Assembly: GCA_964602595.1 (NCBI GenBank)
Contig: CAZRRO010000012.1
Location: forward strand, 1-64,000
DNA: 64,000 nt
Direction of reading: 5' to 3'
From: CAIWAH01 sp964602595
GTDB lineage: Bacteria; Verrucomicrobiota; Verrucomicrobiia; Limisphaerales; UBA9464
Part shown: positions 1 through 7,706 of the stretch, in pieces
Position numbering within the stretch: the stretch's first letter is position 1
Layout of the letters: every line of letters starts with the position of its first letter
Position numbers and translations under genes: made by a program
The notes under the pieces: generated by a model
What the model was told of the DNA's origin: nothing
Databases searched by the model: none
What the model saw: only the letters and a program-made list of their open reading frames with translations

Positions 1-2
1 GC

Positions 3-161
3 TACGGCATGAAGGAATGCGAACTCTGCGACAGCGGCGACTGGCGTCCGGGCGCAACGTGCGCCGTTCCTGAGCGCGCCGAGGCGGCCGTCGGTTACGA
101 CGCCGAGGCGGAGGCTGCGGTGCAGGCCATCACGGACCAAATATTGTCCCAGATGAAGTGA
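3..161 (+). CDS. C-terminal tail of an unidentified protein (cut by window start)
   Basis: The window opens inside a reading frame whose last 52 codons are visible, ending in TGA at 159-161. The tail begins YGMKECELCDSGDWRPG, so it carries a CxxC pair plus a third cysteine nearby, and it ends in an alanine/glutamate-rich helix. I do not recognise the family. The stop codon overlaps the GTG start of the next gene (GTGA), which suggests translational coupling. The frame reads as coding because it is open to the edge and has strong third-position GC. Confidence 0.6.
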   Translation, partial: YGMKECELCDSGDWRPGATCAVPERAEAAVGYDAEAEAAVQAITDQILSQMK

Positions 162-1075
162 ATCCAGAACTGGAACAGCGACTCCGCGGTGTCGGCTCCG
201 CAAAGCCTAATGCGGGCGCGTCGGCGTCTGTAATCGACGCTGTTGAGGCGGCGGCGAACTTGGTGCTGCCAGAGGAGGTCCGTTCCTTCTATCTGGCGTT
301 TGACGGTATCGTTTTTGAGGAAGGCGCCCTGGAATTTCTATCGCTGACGAAGGCTGACGCTCTTCGACGAAGCATGGCGAGCATGGGGTTTAATCGCTCG
401 TGGAGTTACTGGCCGCTGACGGAAAACAACGATTCGAACCCGATTTGTGTGGTATGTTCTGGGCCTATGCGCGGATTCGTGGTGCAGGTATTTCACGACG
501 ATAAGCCAAAGCTTAAGGGAAGGAGTTTCGGTGCTTTTCTCGAAGCAACACTCGACTTCATCTCGAAGGACGAATGGTCGTTGGAGTTCATGCCGTCAGA
601 ATTCGATCAGGCTCAACGGACGGCCCATGACATCGAAACCGCGCGGGCTTTACTTGGGGAAGCTTCAATGAAGATCGAGGGAGATCTCGAGCGAGGGCAA
701 ATGGAGTGTTTTGCTGCCTGGCTCTTTGGAGAAGAACAGTGGGCTGAAGTCGCGAAATTGCTTGAGACTGGGGACGAATATGTTCGTCGAGATGTTGCCG
801 ACCGCCTGAGCGCGATGCAGCACCCGCGGGCGAGACGAGCTGTTGGCGACAGCAAACGAGACTTTCGCTCGTTCGTGGTCAAGTGCGGCGACTTCCTTAC
901 GAGGGCAGGGTTCCGGGTCGATATTGACGAGCATTGCCAACTCCAAGTCTTGGACGGACCGATTTGGCTGAACATGGAGATGTTCTTTTCTGAGCGTGCC
1001 AGACAAGACCTTGAGCAGTTTTTGATCGAGCGGACAACGCACTTGGTGCAACTGAAGCGCCAGCGTTCTTCGTGA
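158..1075 (+). CDS. SMI1/KNR4 (SUKH) family protein
   Basis: A 305-aa protein. Roughly residues 15-135 look like a SUKH domain: an N-terminal helix followed by LPEEVRSFYLAFDG, then a hydrophobic strand region and a closing helix GAFLEATLDFI. SUKH proteins serve as immunity proteins against nuclease-type polymorphic toxins, and also as general binding modules. The C-terminal half (about 150-305) has no feature I can name. The GTG start overlaps the stop of the upstream gene. Base use is less GC-rich than the neighbours (for example runs like aaagcttaaggga), which hints at later acquisition. No toxin gene is visible in the window, so an immunity role is only a possibility. Confidence 0.65.
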   Translation: MNPELEQRLRGVGSAKPNAGASASVIDAVEAAANLVLPEEVRSFYLAFDGIVFEEGALEFLSLTKADALRRSMASMGFNRSWSYWPLTENNDSNPICVVCSGPMRGFVVQVFHDDKPKLKGRSFGAFLEATLDFISKDEWSLEFMPSEFDQAQRTAHDIETARALLGEASMKIEGDLERGQMECFAAWLFGEEQWAEVAKLLETGDEYVRRDVADRLSAMQHPRARRAVGDSKRDFRSFVVKCGDFLTRAGFRVDIDEHCQLQVLDGPIWLNMEMFFSERARQDLEQFLIERTTHLVQLKRQRSS

Positions 1076-1103
1076 GTTGGCTTCCATTTGCGGTGAAAGA
1101 ATT

Positions 1104-2030
1104 ATGAAAGTTGCAATCATCGGTGGTGGCGGGCGGGTGGGTTCGTGTGCGGCGTTCGCGCTGCAATGCGGCGGACTCGTCTCGCAGATCCAGATTCTCG
1201 ACGCCAACAAGGACCTCGCCGACGGCGAGGCGCTGGACCTGCTGCACGGCAGCGCGTTTGCCGGCGACCAGAAGATCTATTCCGGCGACTATGCCCGGGC
1301 GGCCGACAGCGACATCTTCCTGATTACCGCCGGCCTGCGCCGCAAGCCGGATGAGTCCCGCCTGGACCTGATCAACCGCAACGTCGCGCTGTTCGTGGGC
1401 ATCCTCGACAGCATCAAGGCGGCTAGCTTCCGGAAGGACGCGCACATCTTCGTTGTTTCGAACCCGGTGGACATCCTCACGCAGCTGGCGGTCCAGCGGC
1501 TGGGGTTGCCGTGGCCGCAGGTTTACGGCTTGGGCACGATGCTCGACACGTCGCGCTTCAGTTCGCTGATCGCGGAGGAGCTCAAGCTCGCCCCGAAGCA
1601 GGTGAAGGCGCTGATCCTCGGCGAACACGGCGATTCGATGTTGCCCGTGTGGTCGAGCGCGAGCGTGAACGGTCTGCCGCTGGCCGGATTGCCGGAATGC
1701 ACTCCGTCGTTCCAGAATGCGGTCTTTGAACGCACCAAGGGCAGCGGGGCGGAGGTCATCAAGCGAAAGGGCGGCGCCGGCTGGGCGGTGGGCATCGCGA
1801 TTCGCGATGTGATTCATGCCGTGCTGCTGAACCAGCAGACGCTGCTGCCGGTTTCGTCACTGATCCAGGGTGCCTACGACATCCGCGACATCTGCCTGAG
1901 CGTGCCGAGCGTCGTTAGCCGCAAGGGCGTGGAGAAGCACGTCGAGATCAAGCTGTGGCCCAAGGAACAGATGGCGTTGCAGGCTTCGGCGCGGGCGTTG
2001 AAGGAAACTCTGGCGAAGGTGAAGGCCTGA
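1104..2030 (+). CDS. Malate/L-lactate dehydrogenase-type NAD-dependent 2-hydroxyacid dehydrogenase
   Basis: A 308-aa cytoplasmic enzyme that interconverts a 2-ketoacid and its L-2-hydroxyacid with NAD(H). The N-terminus has the Rossmann loop GGGGRVG (residues about 7-13). The active-site loop reads AGLRRKPDESR with Arg at the position that selects substrate (Arg80, where LDH has Gln), which favours oxaloacetate/malate. The catalytic His is in GEHGDS (His175). The sequence around it, GEHGDSMLPVWS, is closer to LDH. Specificity is therefore best read as malate-like but uncertain. The ATG at 1104 is chosen because the Rossmann fold starts immediately after it. An upstream in-frame start at 1077 would add only nine residues. 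Confidence 0.88.
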   Translation: MKVAIIGGGGRVGSCAAFALQCGGLVSQIQILDANKDLADGEALDLLHGSAFAGDQKIYSGDYARAADSDIFLITAGLRRKPDESRLDLINRNVALFVGILDSIKAASFRKDAHIFVVSNPVDILTQLAVQRLGLPWPQVYGLGTMLDTSRFSSLIAEELKLAPKQVKALILGEHGDSMLPVWSSASVNGLPLAGLPECTPSFQNAVFERTKGSGAEVIKRKGGAGWAVGIAIRDVIHAVLLNQQTLLPVSSLIQGAYDIRDICLSVPSVVSRKGVEKHVEIKLWPKEQMALQASARALKETLAKVKA

Positions 2031-2033
2031 AGA

Positions 2034-2124
2034 AATGACCAAGGACCAATGCCCAATGCCCCGATGGAGACTCCGGGAGGTTGGGGTTGGCTTGTTGGTC
2101 ATTGAGCATTGGACATTGGTCATT
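2034..2124. repeat. Inverted repeat built from tandem 7-mers (AATGNCC / TTGGTCA family)
   Basis: The left arm at 2034-2058 reads as tandem 7-mers AATGACC, AAGGACC, AATGCCC, AATG. The right arm at 2100-2124 reads CATTGAG, CATTGGA, CATTGGT, CATT. The reverse complement of the right arm matches the left at about 21 of 25 positions. The 41-base middle is TG-rich. The unit fills the whole gap between the dehydrogenase stop and the next start, so it could form a long RNA hairpin between two co-directional genes. Confidence 0.85.
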
Positions 2125-2129
2125 CCTGC

Positions 2130-3419
2130 ATGAAATCCCTCGACGCCAAACTCGCCGAAATCCGCGCCAACCGCTCGTCGCGCGCGTTCATCATCGCTGA
2201 CGCGAAGGACGCGGACATGGCGTTCGGCGTGCGGGCGCCGGGGCCGCGCGGCTACCTGGCGCGACACGGTTCACGGCCGGCCCAGTTCTCGCCGGAGGTC
2301 TGGGGGCGCGACGAGTTCGGTTACCGTAACCTGCCGGAGTTCCTCGACATCATCCGCGAGGTCACGCACCAGGGCCTGATCGACATCATGCTGATGTCGG
2401 CCTACGTGAACGAGCAGCTCACGATCAAGGAAGGGCTGTTCCAGAAGTCGCACGTCACGCCGGCAGCCCGCGCCAACGACACGACCGACGTATGGGCGGT
2501 CCGCCACGGCTGCTACACCCGCGAGCCCAGCCAGCCATTCCGCAGCGCGACTATTGATCACATTCAATGCGGTGAGGTGGAGTGCGAGCGTGACGGCAGC
2601 GGGCAGTTCCCGGGGGCCAACCTTGGGCTCTATTCCGTCACTTTCGTCAACGAGCTGGAGCAGGATCGTGAGGCGTCGCTGTGGTATAAGGAATTTCGCG
2701 AAGAGGCCGAGCGGAAGCAGTTCCGGCATTTCCTCGAGGTCTTCGATCCGAACGTCTCCAGTGGCATTGCGCCCGAGAAGCTGGGCGAGTTCATCAACGA
2801 CAACATACTCCGCATCCTCGCCGGTGTGCCCGAGGCGGGCCGGCCGGTGTTCCTGAAGATCGTTTACCACGGTCCCAAGGCGATGGAGGAGCTGGCGCAA
2901 TACGATCCCAACCTCGTCGTTGGTATCCTGGGCGGCAGCGCAGGGACGACCTACGACGCTTTCCGGCTGATCCACGATGCGCAGAAGTATGGCGCGCGCG
3001 TCGCGCTGTTCGGCCGCAAGATCAACAACGCGGAGCACCAGTTGGCGTTCATCGAGATGTTGCGCCTGATTGCTGACGGCAAGATTGGGCCCGAGGAAGC
3101 CGTGCGGGCCTACCACGGCGTCCTTCAAGGAAAAGGCATCAAGCCGACCCGGGCGCTGGAAGCCGACTTGCAGCTCACGGATCAGGCCATGAGCTACGAC
3201 GGCAGCGCCACCAAGCGCGCGACCATCACGGTGCAGAACAATCCACTGGCTGCTGCGAAACCGACCGCAGCTTCCCCTGTGCCGGTGTCCGCTGCCGAGT
3301 CTTCCACCCCGACGACATCCTGGCCCAAGCGCCCCGATGGCCGTCCGGACTTCGACGCCATGACGAATGACCAACGCACGGCGTATCACGTCTCGCGGCT
3401 GAAGCGGGTGTTCGGCTGA
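2130..3419 (+). CDS. Conserved protein with aldolase-like C-terminal region, function unknown
   Basis: A 429-aa protein with no signal peptide. Its pattern of short hydrophobic strands alternating with helices (GLIDIMLMSA, RPVFLKIVYHG, PNLVVGILGGSAGTT, GARVALFGRKINNAEHQ) resembles a TIM barrel of the DeoC/LacD/FbaB aldolase type. The last blocks (GGSAGTT followed by a FGRKI segment) would fit a phosphate-binding loop and an active-site lysine. This is my inference from sequence pattern, not a recognised family match. The last about 70 residues are a low-complexity Ala/Pro/Thr linker ending in a short basic helix. The ATG at 2130 is chosen over an upstream TTG because that TTG lies in the repeat. 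It may be co-transcribed with the dehydrogenase. Confidence 0.6.
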   Translation: MKSLDAKLAEIRANRSSRAFIIADAKDADMAFGVRAPGPRGYLARHGSRPAQFSPEVWGRDEFGYRNLPEFLDIIREVTHQGLIDIMLMSAYVNEQLTIKEGLFQKSHVTPAARANDTTDVWAVRHGCYTREPSQPFRSATIDHIQCGEVECERDGSGQFPGANLGLYSVTFVNELEQDREASLWYKEFREEAERKQFRHFLEVFDPNVSSGIAPEKLGEFINDNILRILAGVPEAGRPVFLKIVYHGPKAMEELAQYDPNLVVGILGGSAGTTYDAFRLIHDAQKYGARVALFGRKINNAEHQLAFIEMLRLIADGKIGPEEAVRAYHGVLQGKGIKPTRALEADLQLTDQAMSYDGSATKRATITVQNNPLAAAKPTAASPVPVSAAESSTPTTSWPKRPDGRPDFDAMTNDQRTAYHVSRLKRVFG

Positions 3420-3544
3420 GCCGCCAGCGAGGGGGCTGGTTTTACCAATTTTCTGCGTGCGCTCTTCGCGCCATGCGCGCCTATTGCCAGTGGGTCCAGA
3501 GCCAGAAATGGAACACGCACTCTGGAGCCTAGAAAGGCATCGCC

Positions 3545-3763
3545 ATGAGACGGCTGTTCTATGTGAGCGAAGAGATGTGCGGTGGCGACGATCTGCCGCC
3601 TGAGTTTGACCTGGGCGACTTCTGCGAGGTGCTGCAGGGCAAACTGGATGACGTGGAGGTCGTGCCCGTCACCGAACCGGAGAGCGGCTCGGCCAACCGT
3701 GACCACCAACTGGTGCCCGAGGCGGTCTTTTTCGAGGCGTTGGGCGAATACCTGCAACGCTGA
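3545..3763 (+). CDS. Small acidic hypothetical protein (72 aa)
   Basis: A short protein, MRRLFYVSEEMCGG at the start, rich in Asp and Glu through the middle, ending in EALGEYLQR. There is a plausible ribosome-binding site, AGAAAGG, about 7 bases before the ATG. No family recognised and no membrane segment. It converges on the S4-domain gene, with 33 bases between the two stops. The reverse-strand frame across the same DNA lacks a ribosome-binding site and looks like a shadow. Confidence 0.55.
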   Translation: MRRLFYVSEEMCGGDDLPPEFDLGDFCEVLQGKLDDVEVVPVTEPESGSANRDHQLVPEAVFFEALGEYLQR

Positions 3764-3796
3764 CGGGCGAACGGTCCGATCCCGCTGCGGGATGGT

Positions 3797-4159
3797 CTAC
3801 ATCGGCAGGTCGTCGAGGCGGCGACGTTCCCGCTTGGTCGGGCGACCGGCGCCCTTGGGCCGGAACGCAGGATTCACAAATACCGGATCCCGGGCCCGGT
3901 TGAATTCCTCAGGCGGCGTAAGGTCTTCCGCGAACTGCGGAACGAGTTTGGCACCGACCCGGTTATCGGGTGAATCCACCACTTTCAGCGTGCGGGTAAG
4001 CTGGCCGCACCGGGCCACCACGAGATCGCCGGGCTTCATTTCGCGGGCCGGCTTTGCCGTGTCGCCGTTTACCTTCACATGACCACCCTTGACCGACTCG
4101 GCGGCGAGGGTTCGGGTCTTGTAGAGGCGCACGGCCCAAAGCCATTGATCGAGGCGCAT
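3797..4159 (-). CDS. S4-domain RNA-binding protein, Hsp15-like
   Basis: A 120-aa protein that opens with MRLDQWLWAVRLYKTRTLA, the hallmark start of Hsp15/HslR-type S4 proteins. The S4 fold runs over residues 1-60, including the VKVNG turn. The C-terminus is basic (RPTKRERRR). Family members bind RNA, and E. coli Hsp15 acts on stalled 50S subunits carrying nascent chains. The start at 4159 is fixed by that N-terminal motif. It lies 10 bases after the zur stop on the same strand, so it is probably the last gene of the zinc operon. Confidence 0.9.
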   Translation of the reverse strand: MRLDQWLWAVRLYKTRTLAAESVKGGHVKVNGDTAKPAREMKPGDLVVARCGQLTRTLKVVDSPDNRVGAKLVPQFAEDLTPPEEFNRARDPVFVNPAFRPKGAGRPTKRERRRLDDLPM

Positions 4160-4169
4160 ACGGGTGGAT

Positions 4170-4652
4170 TCAGACGGCGGGACTGTTGCCGCAGCGGGCG
4201 CAGAGACCAAAGAATTCCAGCCGGTGGCTGACTTGGGTAAAGTCGTGGCGGCGGCCGATTTCAGCTTCCACGTCGGCGGGGAAACACTCATCGATCTCCA
4301 CCACCCGGGAGCAGTTGCGACAGACGAGGTGGTGGTGGTGACCGTCATCCCCCTCGGCAAGCAGTTCAAATCGGGCCACGCCGTCGCCGAAGTCGAACCG
4401 GCGGACGAGGCGCATTTCCTCCAGGGTGTGCAGGTTGCGATAAACCGTGGCCAAGTCGCAGCCCTCCCGGCCCAGGGAAGCGTGGATTTCCTTGTTGCTG
4501 AGCGGATGCTGATGCCGGCGCAGGACATCCAGGATGGCTTGGCGTGGGGCGGTGATTTTCCGGGAACCTTGACGGAGGCGTTCGGTCAACTCGGTCAGGG
4601 GTTGCTGAATGAGCCGGTGGGGATGCTGATGCTGTCCGCAGGGTTGGTTCAT
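4170..4652 (-). CDS. zur: Fur-family metalloregulator, probably Zur
   Basis: A 160-aa Fur-type repressor. The winged-helix domain is at about residues 15-90, with the recognition helix region CDLATVYRNLHTLEEM. The dimerisation/metal domain follows, with HHHH at about 115-118 and two CxxC pairs (CRNC and CARC) for structural zinc. The N-terminus is itself His-rich (GQHQHPHR). It overlaps the stop of znuB by four bases (ATGA) and sits in the zinc-transporter operon, so zinc is the likely signal. Fur or PerR function cannot be excluded from sequence alone. It probably represses its own operon through the site at 7212-7226. Confidence 0.9.
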   Translation of the reverse strand: MNQPCGQHQHPHRLIQQPLTELTERLRQGSRKITAPRQAILDVLRRHQHPLSNKEIHASLGREGCDLATVYRNLHTLEEMRLVRRFDFGDGVARFELLAEGDDGHHHHLVCRNCSRVVEIDECFPADVEAEIGRRHDFTQVSHRLEFFGLCARCGNSPAV

Positions 4653-5473
4653 GCGGTCCGGGTGCGAAATTGGCGAAATTGGCGAATCTGGGCGACGGGC
4701 AAGGAGACGACAAACAAGGTCGCGCAGGCCAAAACGATGCTCGGGCCGCACGGCAGGTCGAATTGATAACTCGCCGCGACTCCGCCGAAGCCGCCGAGGA
4801 GTCCCAAGAGCAGGCTGAGAAGGAGGTGCTGACGGAACGTGGCCGCGAGGTTTCGCGCGGTCGCCGGCGGAATCACCAGCAGGGAAGTCACTAGGATAAT
4901 TCCCAGCAGCCGGATGCTGAGCGCGACCACCGCGGTGAGCAGGATCACGAAAACGTAGTTCAGGCCCCGGACGGAATGACCGCAGACGTGGGCAAGATCT
5001 TCCTGGACGGTTAACAGGGTCAGCGCATTGAGCAGGCGAAACACGACGGCGCCAACCACCACCGCAGCCACTGCGGCCAGCCAGACATCGGCAGTCCCAA
5101 CGCTTAGAATGTCGCCGAAGAGGTAGCGGTGAAGCTCACCTCGAAACCCTTTCAGGAGGCTGAAGCCGACGACCCCCAATGCCATGAAGGTGGACATGAG
5201 GAGGGCCATGATCGTGTCGGTAAGCAACTGGGTCCTTTCCTTCAGCCAAAGGATCAGGCCGGCGACGAGTAGGCTGACGGCCAGCATCGCCCAAGTTGGG
5301 TCAGGCATGCCCAGCCAGAGTCCGGCCGCCACGCCCGCCAGCGCGGAGTGGGCTACGGTGTCGCTGAAGAACGACATGCGGCGGGCGGTGACGAAGACTC
5401 CGAGCAGGGCGCAGAGCGGTGCCAGCAGAAGCGCCACCAGCAGCGCCCGCTGCATGTAGGGTTCATTGAACAT
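4649..5473 (-). CDS. znuB: Zinc/manganese ABC transporter permease ZnuB
   Basis: A 274-aa inner-membrane permease of the ABC-3 family. It has about eight hydrophobic segments, starting with ALLVALLLAPLCALLGVFV. It carries the family's conserved early block (RRMSFFSDTVAHSALAG) and the VTSLLVIPPATARNLA block late in the protein. It forms the channel of the ZnuABC zinc importer. The start overlaps the end of znuC by 11 bases and the stop overlaps zur by four, so the three are translationally coupled. The C-terminal tail has an odd QIRQFRQFR run, whose DNA is a short tandem repeat (aattggcg). Confidence 0.93.
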   Translation of the reverse strand: MFNEPYMQRALLVALLLAPLCALLGVFVTARRMSFFSDTVAHSALAGVAAGLWLGMPDPTWAMLAVSLLVAGLILWLKERTQLLTDTIMALLMSTFMALGVVGFSLLKGFRGELHRYLFGDILSVGTADVWLAAVAAVVVGAVVFRLLNALTLLTVQEDLAHVCGHSVRGLNYVFVILLTAVVALSIRLLGIILVTSLLVIPPATARNLAATFRQHLLLSLLLGLLGGFGGVAASYQFDLPCGPSIVLACATLFVVSLPVAQIRQFRQFRTRTA

Positions 5474-6257
5474 GGACGTGCCGGTGCCCGTGGGCGTGAT
5501 CGTGGTGGTAGGGCGTGACGTGGATGCCGTAGGCCTGTTTCAGCGAGTCGGCATTCATCACCTCTTCCGGCGTGCCTTCGCAGCAGATGACCCCATTCAG
5601 GGCGTAAACCCGCGCGGCGTGGCGAAAGACCATGGACAGGTCATGGGACACGAGGACAACGGTTAGCTTGTGCCGCCGATGGACCTCGGTGATCAACTCG
5701 TAAAAGCTGTGTTCACCCGGGGTGTCGACCCCGGCGGTGGGTTCGTCGAGGAGCAGCAGCTCTGGGTTTCCCAACAGGCTGAACGCGACCAGGACGCGTT
5801 GAAGCTGCCCGCCGCTGAGCCCGGCAATGGGGCGATCCAGCAACTGGGCCACGCCGAATTCCTCCAGGATCGGCTTCAGGATGTCGTCGGTGAACTGATG
5901 CCGGTGCCAGAGCCAATTCCGGGTTTGGCTGAGCTTGAGCGAAAGGAACTCCCGAACGCTCAGGACGAAGCTGCGATCCAGCGAAAGTCTTTGCGGGACG
6001 TAACCAACCCGGCGGAGCAGGGGGGCGGAGATTCTCTGCCCAAAGAGCCGGATTTCCCCGGCAGCGGGTTGGTGAAGCCCAAGCAAGCAGCGGAGCAGGG
6101 TGGTCTTGCCGGACCCATTGGGTCCAATCAGCGCAACAATTTGGCCACGCGGCACATGAAGGTCCACCCCGCGAAGGACTTGGGTGTCACCCAAGGACAC
6201 CTTCAGCCCCCGCACTTCGATGGCGAGGCCGCTGGCGTGGAACTGAATCGTGGACAT
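5463..6257 (-). CDS. znuC: Zinc ABC transporter ATPase ZnuC
   Basis: A 264-aa ABC ATPase that powers zinc import. Walker A is GPNGSGKTT (about residues 44-52), the signature is LSGGQLQR, Walker B is LLLLDEPTAGVD, and the switch His lies in VLVSHD. The C-terminus ends in a histidine-rich tail (HHDHAHGHRHVHV), typical of metal-transport proteins and possibly a zinc buffer. It starts one base after znuA stops. The order znuA-znuC-znuB-zur is a complete importer with its regulator. Confidence 0.94.
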   Translation of the reverse strand: MSTIQFHASGLAIEVRGLKVSLGDTQVLRGVDLHVPRGQIVALIGPNGSGKTTLLRCLLGLHQPAAGEIRLFGQRISAPLLRRVGYVPQRLSLDRSFVLSVREFLSLKLSQTRNWLWHRHQFTDDILKPILEEFGVAQLLDRPIAGLSGGQLQRVLVAFSLLGNPELLLLDEPTAGVDTPGEHSFYELITEVHRRHKLTVVLVSHDLSMVFRHAARVYALNGVICCEGTPEEVMNADSLKQAYGIHVTPYHHDHAHGHRHVHVQ

Positions 6258-6258
6258 G

Positions 6259-7182
6259 TCAGCGAAGCGCCTTGGTCAGCACCTGGAGGTTCCGACGCAT
6301 TCCTTCCTCGTAGGCCGCTGCCGAAAGGGCGCCAGTTTCGAGCACATCGAGTTGGGCGAACGAGATCTTCAGGTCGCGGGTCAATTGCTGGGCGAGCCGG
6401 GGATTGAACTGAGGTTCTGCAAAGACCACGCCGACGCCTTGATCGCGGATCGCCTGCGAGAGGGCAGCCAGATAGCGAGGCGAAGGGGACGAACCGGGAA
6501 CTTCCTCGATGACGCCGACCAATTTCAGGCCGTAGCGCCGACAAAAATAGGGAAAGGCGTCATGGAATGTGACGACTTCGCGTTTCAGCAATTTCGCGGT
6601 GGTGGCACGGATTTCGGCATCCAGCTGGTCTAGGCGTGCGCAATAAGCGCTCCCGTTGGCAACAAACGCGGGCGCCTGCGCCGGGGCCAGCCGACCAAGG
6701 GCAACGACCAAGTTGGTGACCGCGTGCTTGGCAAACACCGGATCCAGCCAGATGTGCGGATTCGCACCTGTGCCATGGTCGTGAACGTGGGCTTTGGGGG
6801 CATTCCCAACTTTCAACTCGGGCAGGTTGAAGATCAGGTTTGATGCCGCCAAACCGTCCGAGGCCGCGACCACCAAGCGGTTGGGTTTGGGACTGCTCGC
6901 CAAGGTTCGTTCCAGCCAAGATTCAAGACCCAGCCCATTGACCAACACCAAGTCCGACCGCTGGATTTTCTCCAGGTCCTTGGGCCGCAATTGGAATTCG
7001 TGGGGACCAACGTCTGCCGGCAGCAGGTTTTCGACGACGGCCAAGTCACCAGCGACGTTGGCCGCCCAGCTGTAAAGCGGCGGAATCGAGGTCAGAATCC
7101 GAAGCTTTCCGGCCGATTGACCCAGCGTCCAATGTCGGCCGGCCACCAAAAAGATGAAACACCATAGTAGCCGGAGGAACAT
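6259..7182 (-). CDS. znuA: Periplasmic zinc-binding protein ZnuA
   Basis: A 307-aa solute-binding protein of the cluster A-I (TroA/ZnuA) family, exported by an N-terminal signal peptide (LRLLWCFIFLVAG, about residues 3-20). A short His-rich loop (HVHDHG) precedes the NPHIWLDP metal-ligand motif. Later ligands lie around TFHDAF and FAEPQF. It delivers Zn to ZnuBC. It is the first gene of the leftward operon. Upstream are a Fur-type palindrome (7212-7226) and the terminator of the ribosomal-protein operon. The His-rich loop is shorter than in many ZnuA proteins. Confidence 0.93.
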   Translation of the reverse strand: MFLRLLWCFIFLVAGRHWTLGQSAGKLRILTSIPPLYSWAANVAGDLAVVENLLPADVGPHEFQLRPKDLEKIQRSDLVLVNGLGLESWLERTLASSPKPNRLVVAASDGLAASNLIFNLPELKVGNAPKAHVHDHGTGANPHIWLDPVFAKHAVTNLVVALGRLAPAQAPAFVANGSAYCARLDQLDAEIRATTAKLLKREVVTFHDAFPYFCRRYGLKLVGVIEEVPGSSPSPRYLAALSQAIRDQGVGVVFAEPQFNPRLAQQLTRDLKISFAQLDVLETGALSAAAYEEGMRRNLQVLTKALR

Positions 7183-7211
7183 GAGCGGAGGCTAGGTAAG
7201 GTGATTCTCGT

Positions 7212-7226
7212 TGCAAACGAATTGCA
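7212..7226. promoter_or_regulatory. Candidate Zur operator upstream of znuA
   Basis: The site is a 15-base interrupted palindrome, TGCAA-ACGAA-TTGCA, 30 bases before the znuA start codon and within an AT-richer stretch. Its position between the upstream terminator and the first gene of an operon that encodes a Fur-family regulator makes it a good operator candidate. The symmetry is seen directly. Binding by Zur is inferred. Confidence 0.5.
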
Positions 7227-7240
7227 GTGAATGGAAGCAG

Positions 7241-7264
7241 AAAAACCGCCGGAAACCGGCGGTT
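7241..7264 (-). terminator. Rho-independent terminator after rpsR
   Basis: A perfect 7-bp GC stem (CCGCCGG, loop AAA, CCGGCGG) at 7246-7262, with two further A-T pairs. Read leftward, it is followed by five T residues. It lies 20 bases after the rpsR stop and separates the ribosomal-protein operon from znuA. Confidence 0.92.
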
Positions 7265-7283
7265 GATTGGGGCAACGCGAGTC

Positions 7284-7529
7284 CTACTTCATCAGCAACA
7301 TGTGCTGAGCTTGCTTGATCGCCTTGGACAGCTTGCGCTGATAGTGGGCGGGCAAACCGGTATACTTGCGGGGCAGGATACGCCCGTTTTCCGTCACATA
7401 CTGCTTCAGCAGCGTGACGTTTTTGAAGTCGATCGCATCAATCGTGAAATCGATCTTCGGCTTGGGCCGGGGCGTGCGGGTCGACGTCGAGCGGCGCTTC
7501 TTTTCCTCGAGCTTGGTCTTACGGGGCAT
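7284..7529 (-). CDS. rpsR: 30S ribosomal protein bS18
   Basis: An 81-aa ribosomal protein. The conserved core (residues about 28-75) includes the FKNVTLLKQYVTENGRILPRKYTG block and the LSKAIKQAQ helix that packs in the 30S platform. The N-terminal extension is basic and Ser/Thr-rich. There are no cysteines, so this is the zinc-free form. It starts three bases after the rpmG stop, and its own stop is followed by a terminator. This is not the usual rpsF-ssb-rpsR-rplI context. Confidence 0.96.
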   Translation of the reverse strand: MPRKTKLEEKKRRSTSTRTPRPKPKIDFTIDAIDFKNVTLLKQYVTENGRILPRKYTGLPAHYQRKLSKAIKQAQHMLLMK

Positions 7530-7532
7530 AGT

Positions 7533-7700
7533 TTACTTGATTTCGCGGTGCAGTGTGCGGCGACGGAGGAAAGGATTGAACTTCATTTTCTCCACCTTGT
7601 CGGTCTGCAATTTCTTATTGCGGGTTGTCTGGTAGCGGCTGGGGGGCTTGCCCTCTTTGCGCGCTTCGGAGCACTCAATCGTGACAATTTCGCGAGGCAT
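7533..7700 (-). CDS. rpmG: 50S ribosomal protein bL33, cysteine-poor form
   Basis: A 55-aa protein that reads MPREIVTIECSEARKEG at the start and continues to FLRRRTLHREIK. The RYQTTRNKK and KFNPFLRR blocks match bL33. Only one cysteine is present, so the paired CxxC zinc ligands of the C+ form are absent. It lies between the DksA-like gene and rpsR with gaps of 6 and 3 bases, so it is in one operon with them. It is short, and its edges are set by the ATG at 7700 and TAA at 7533. Confidence 0.95.
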   Translation of the reverse strand: MPREIVTIECSEARKEGKPPSRYQTTRNKKLQTDKVEKMKFNPFLRRRTLHREIK

Positions 7701-7706
7701 AAAATT

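Noticed and set aside
158..1075. SUKH protein as immunity gene of a polymorphic toxin system
   Set aside because: No toxin, secretion or effector gene is visible on either side in the window, so the role is left open.
3420..3544. Reverse-strand frame across the small acidic gene and this gap
   Set aside because: It lacks a start signal, and the forward 72-aa gene has a ribosome-binding site.
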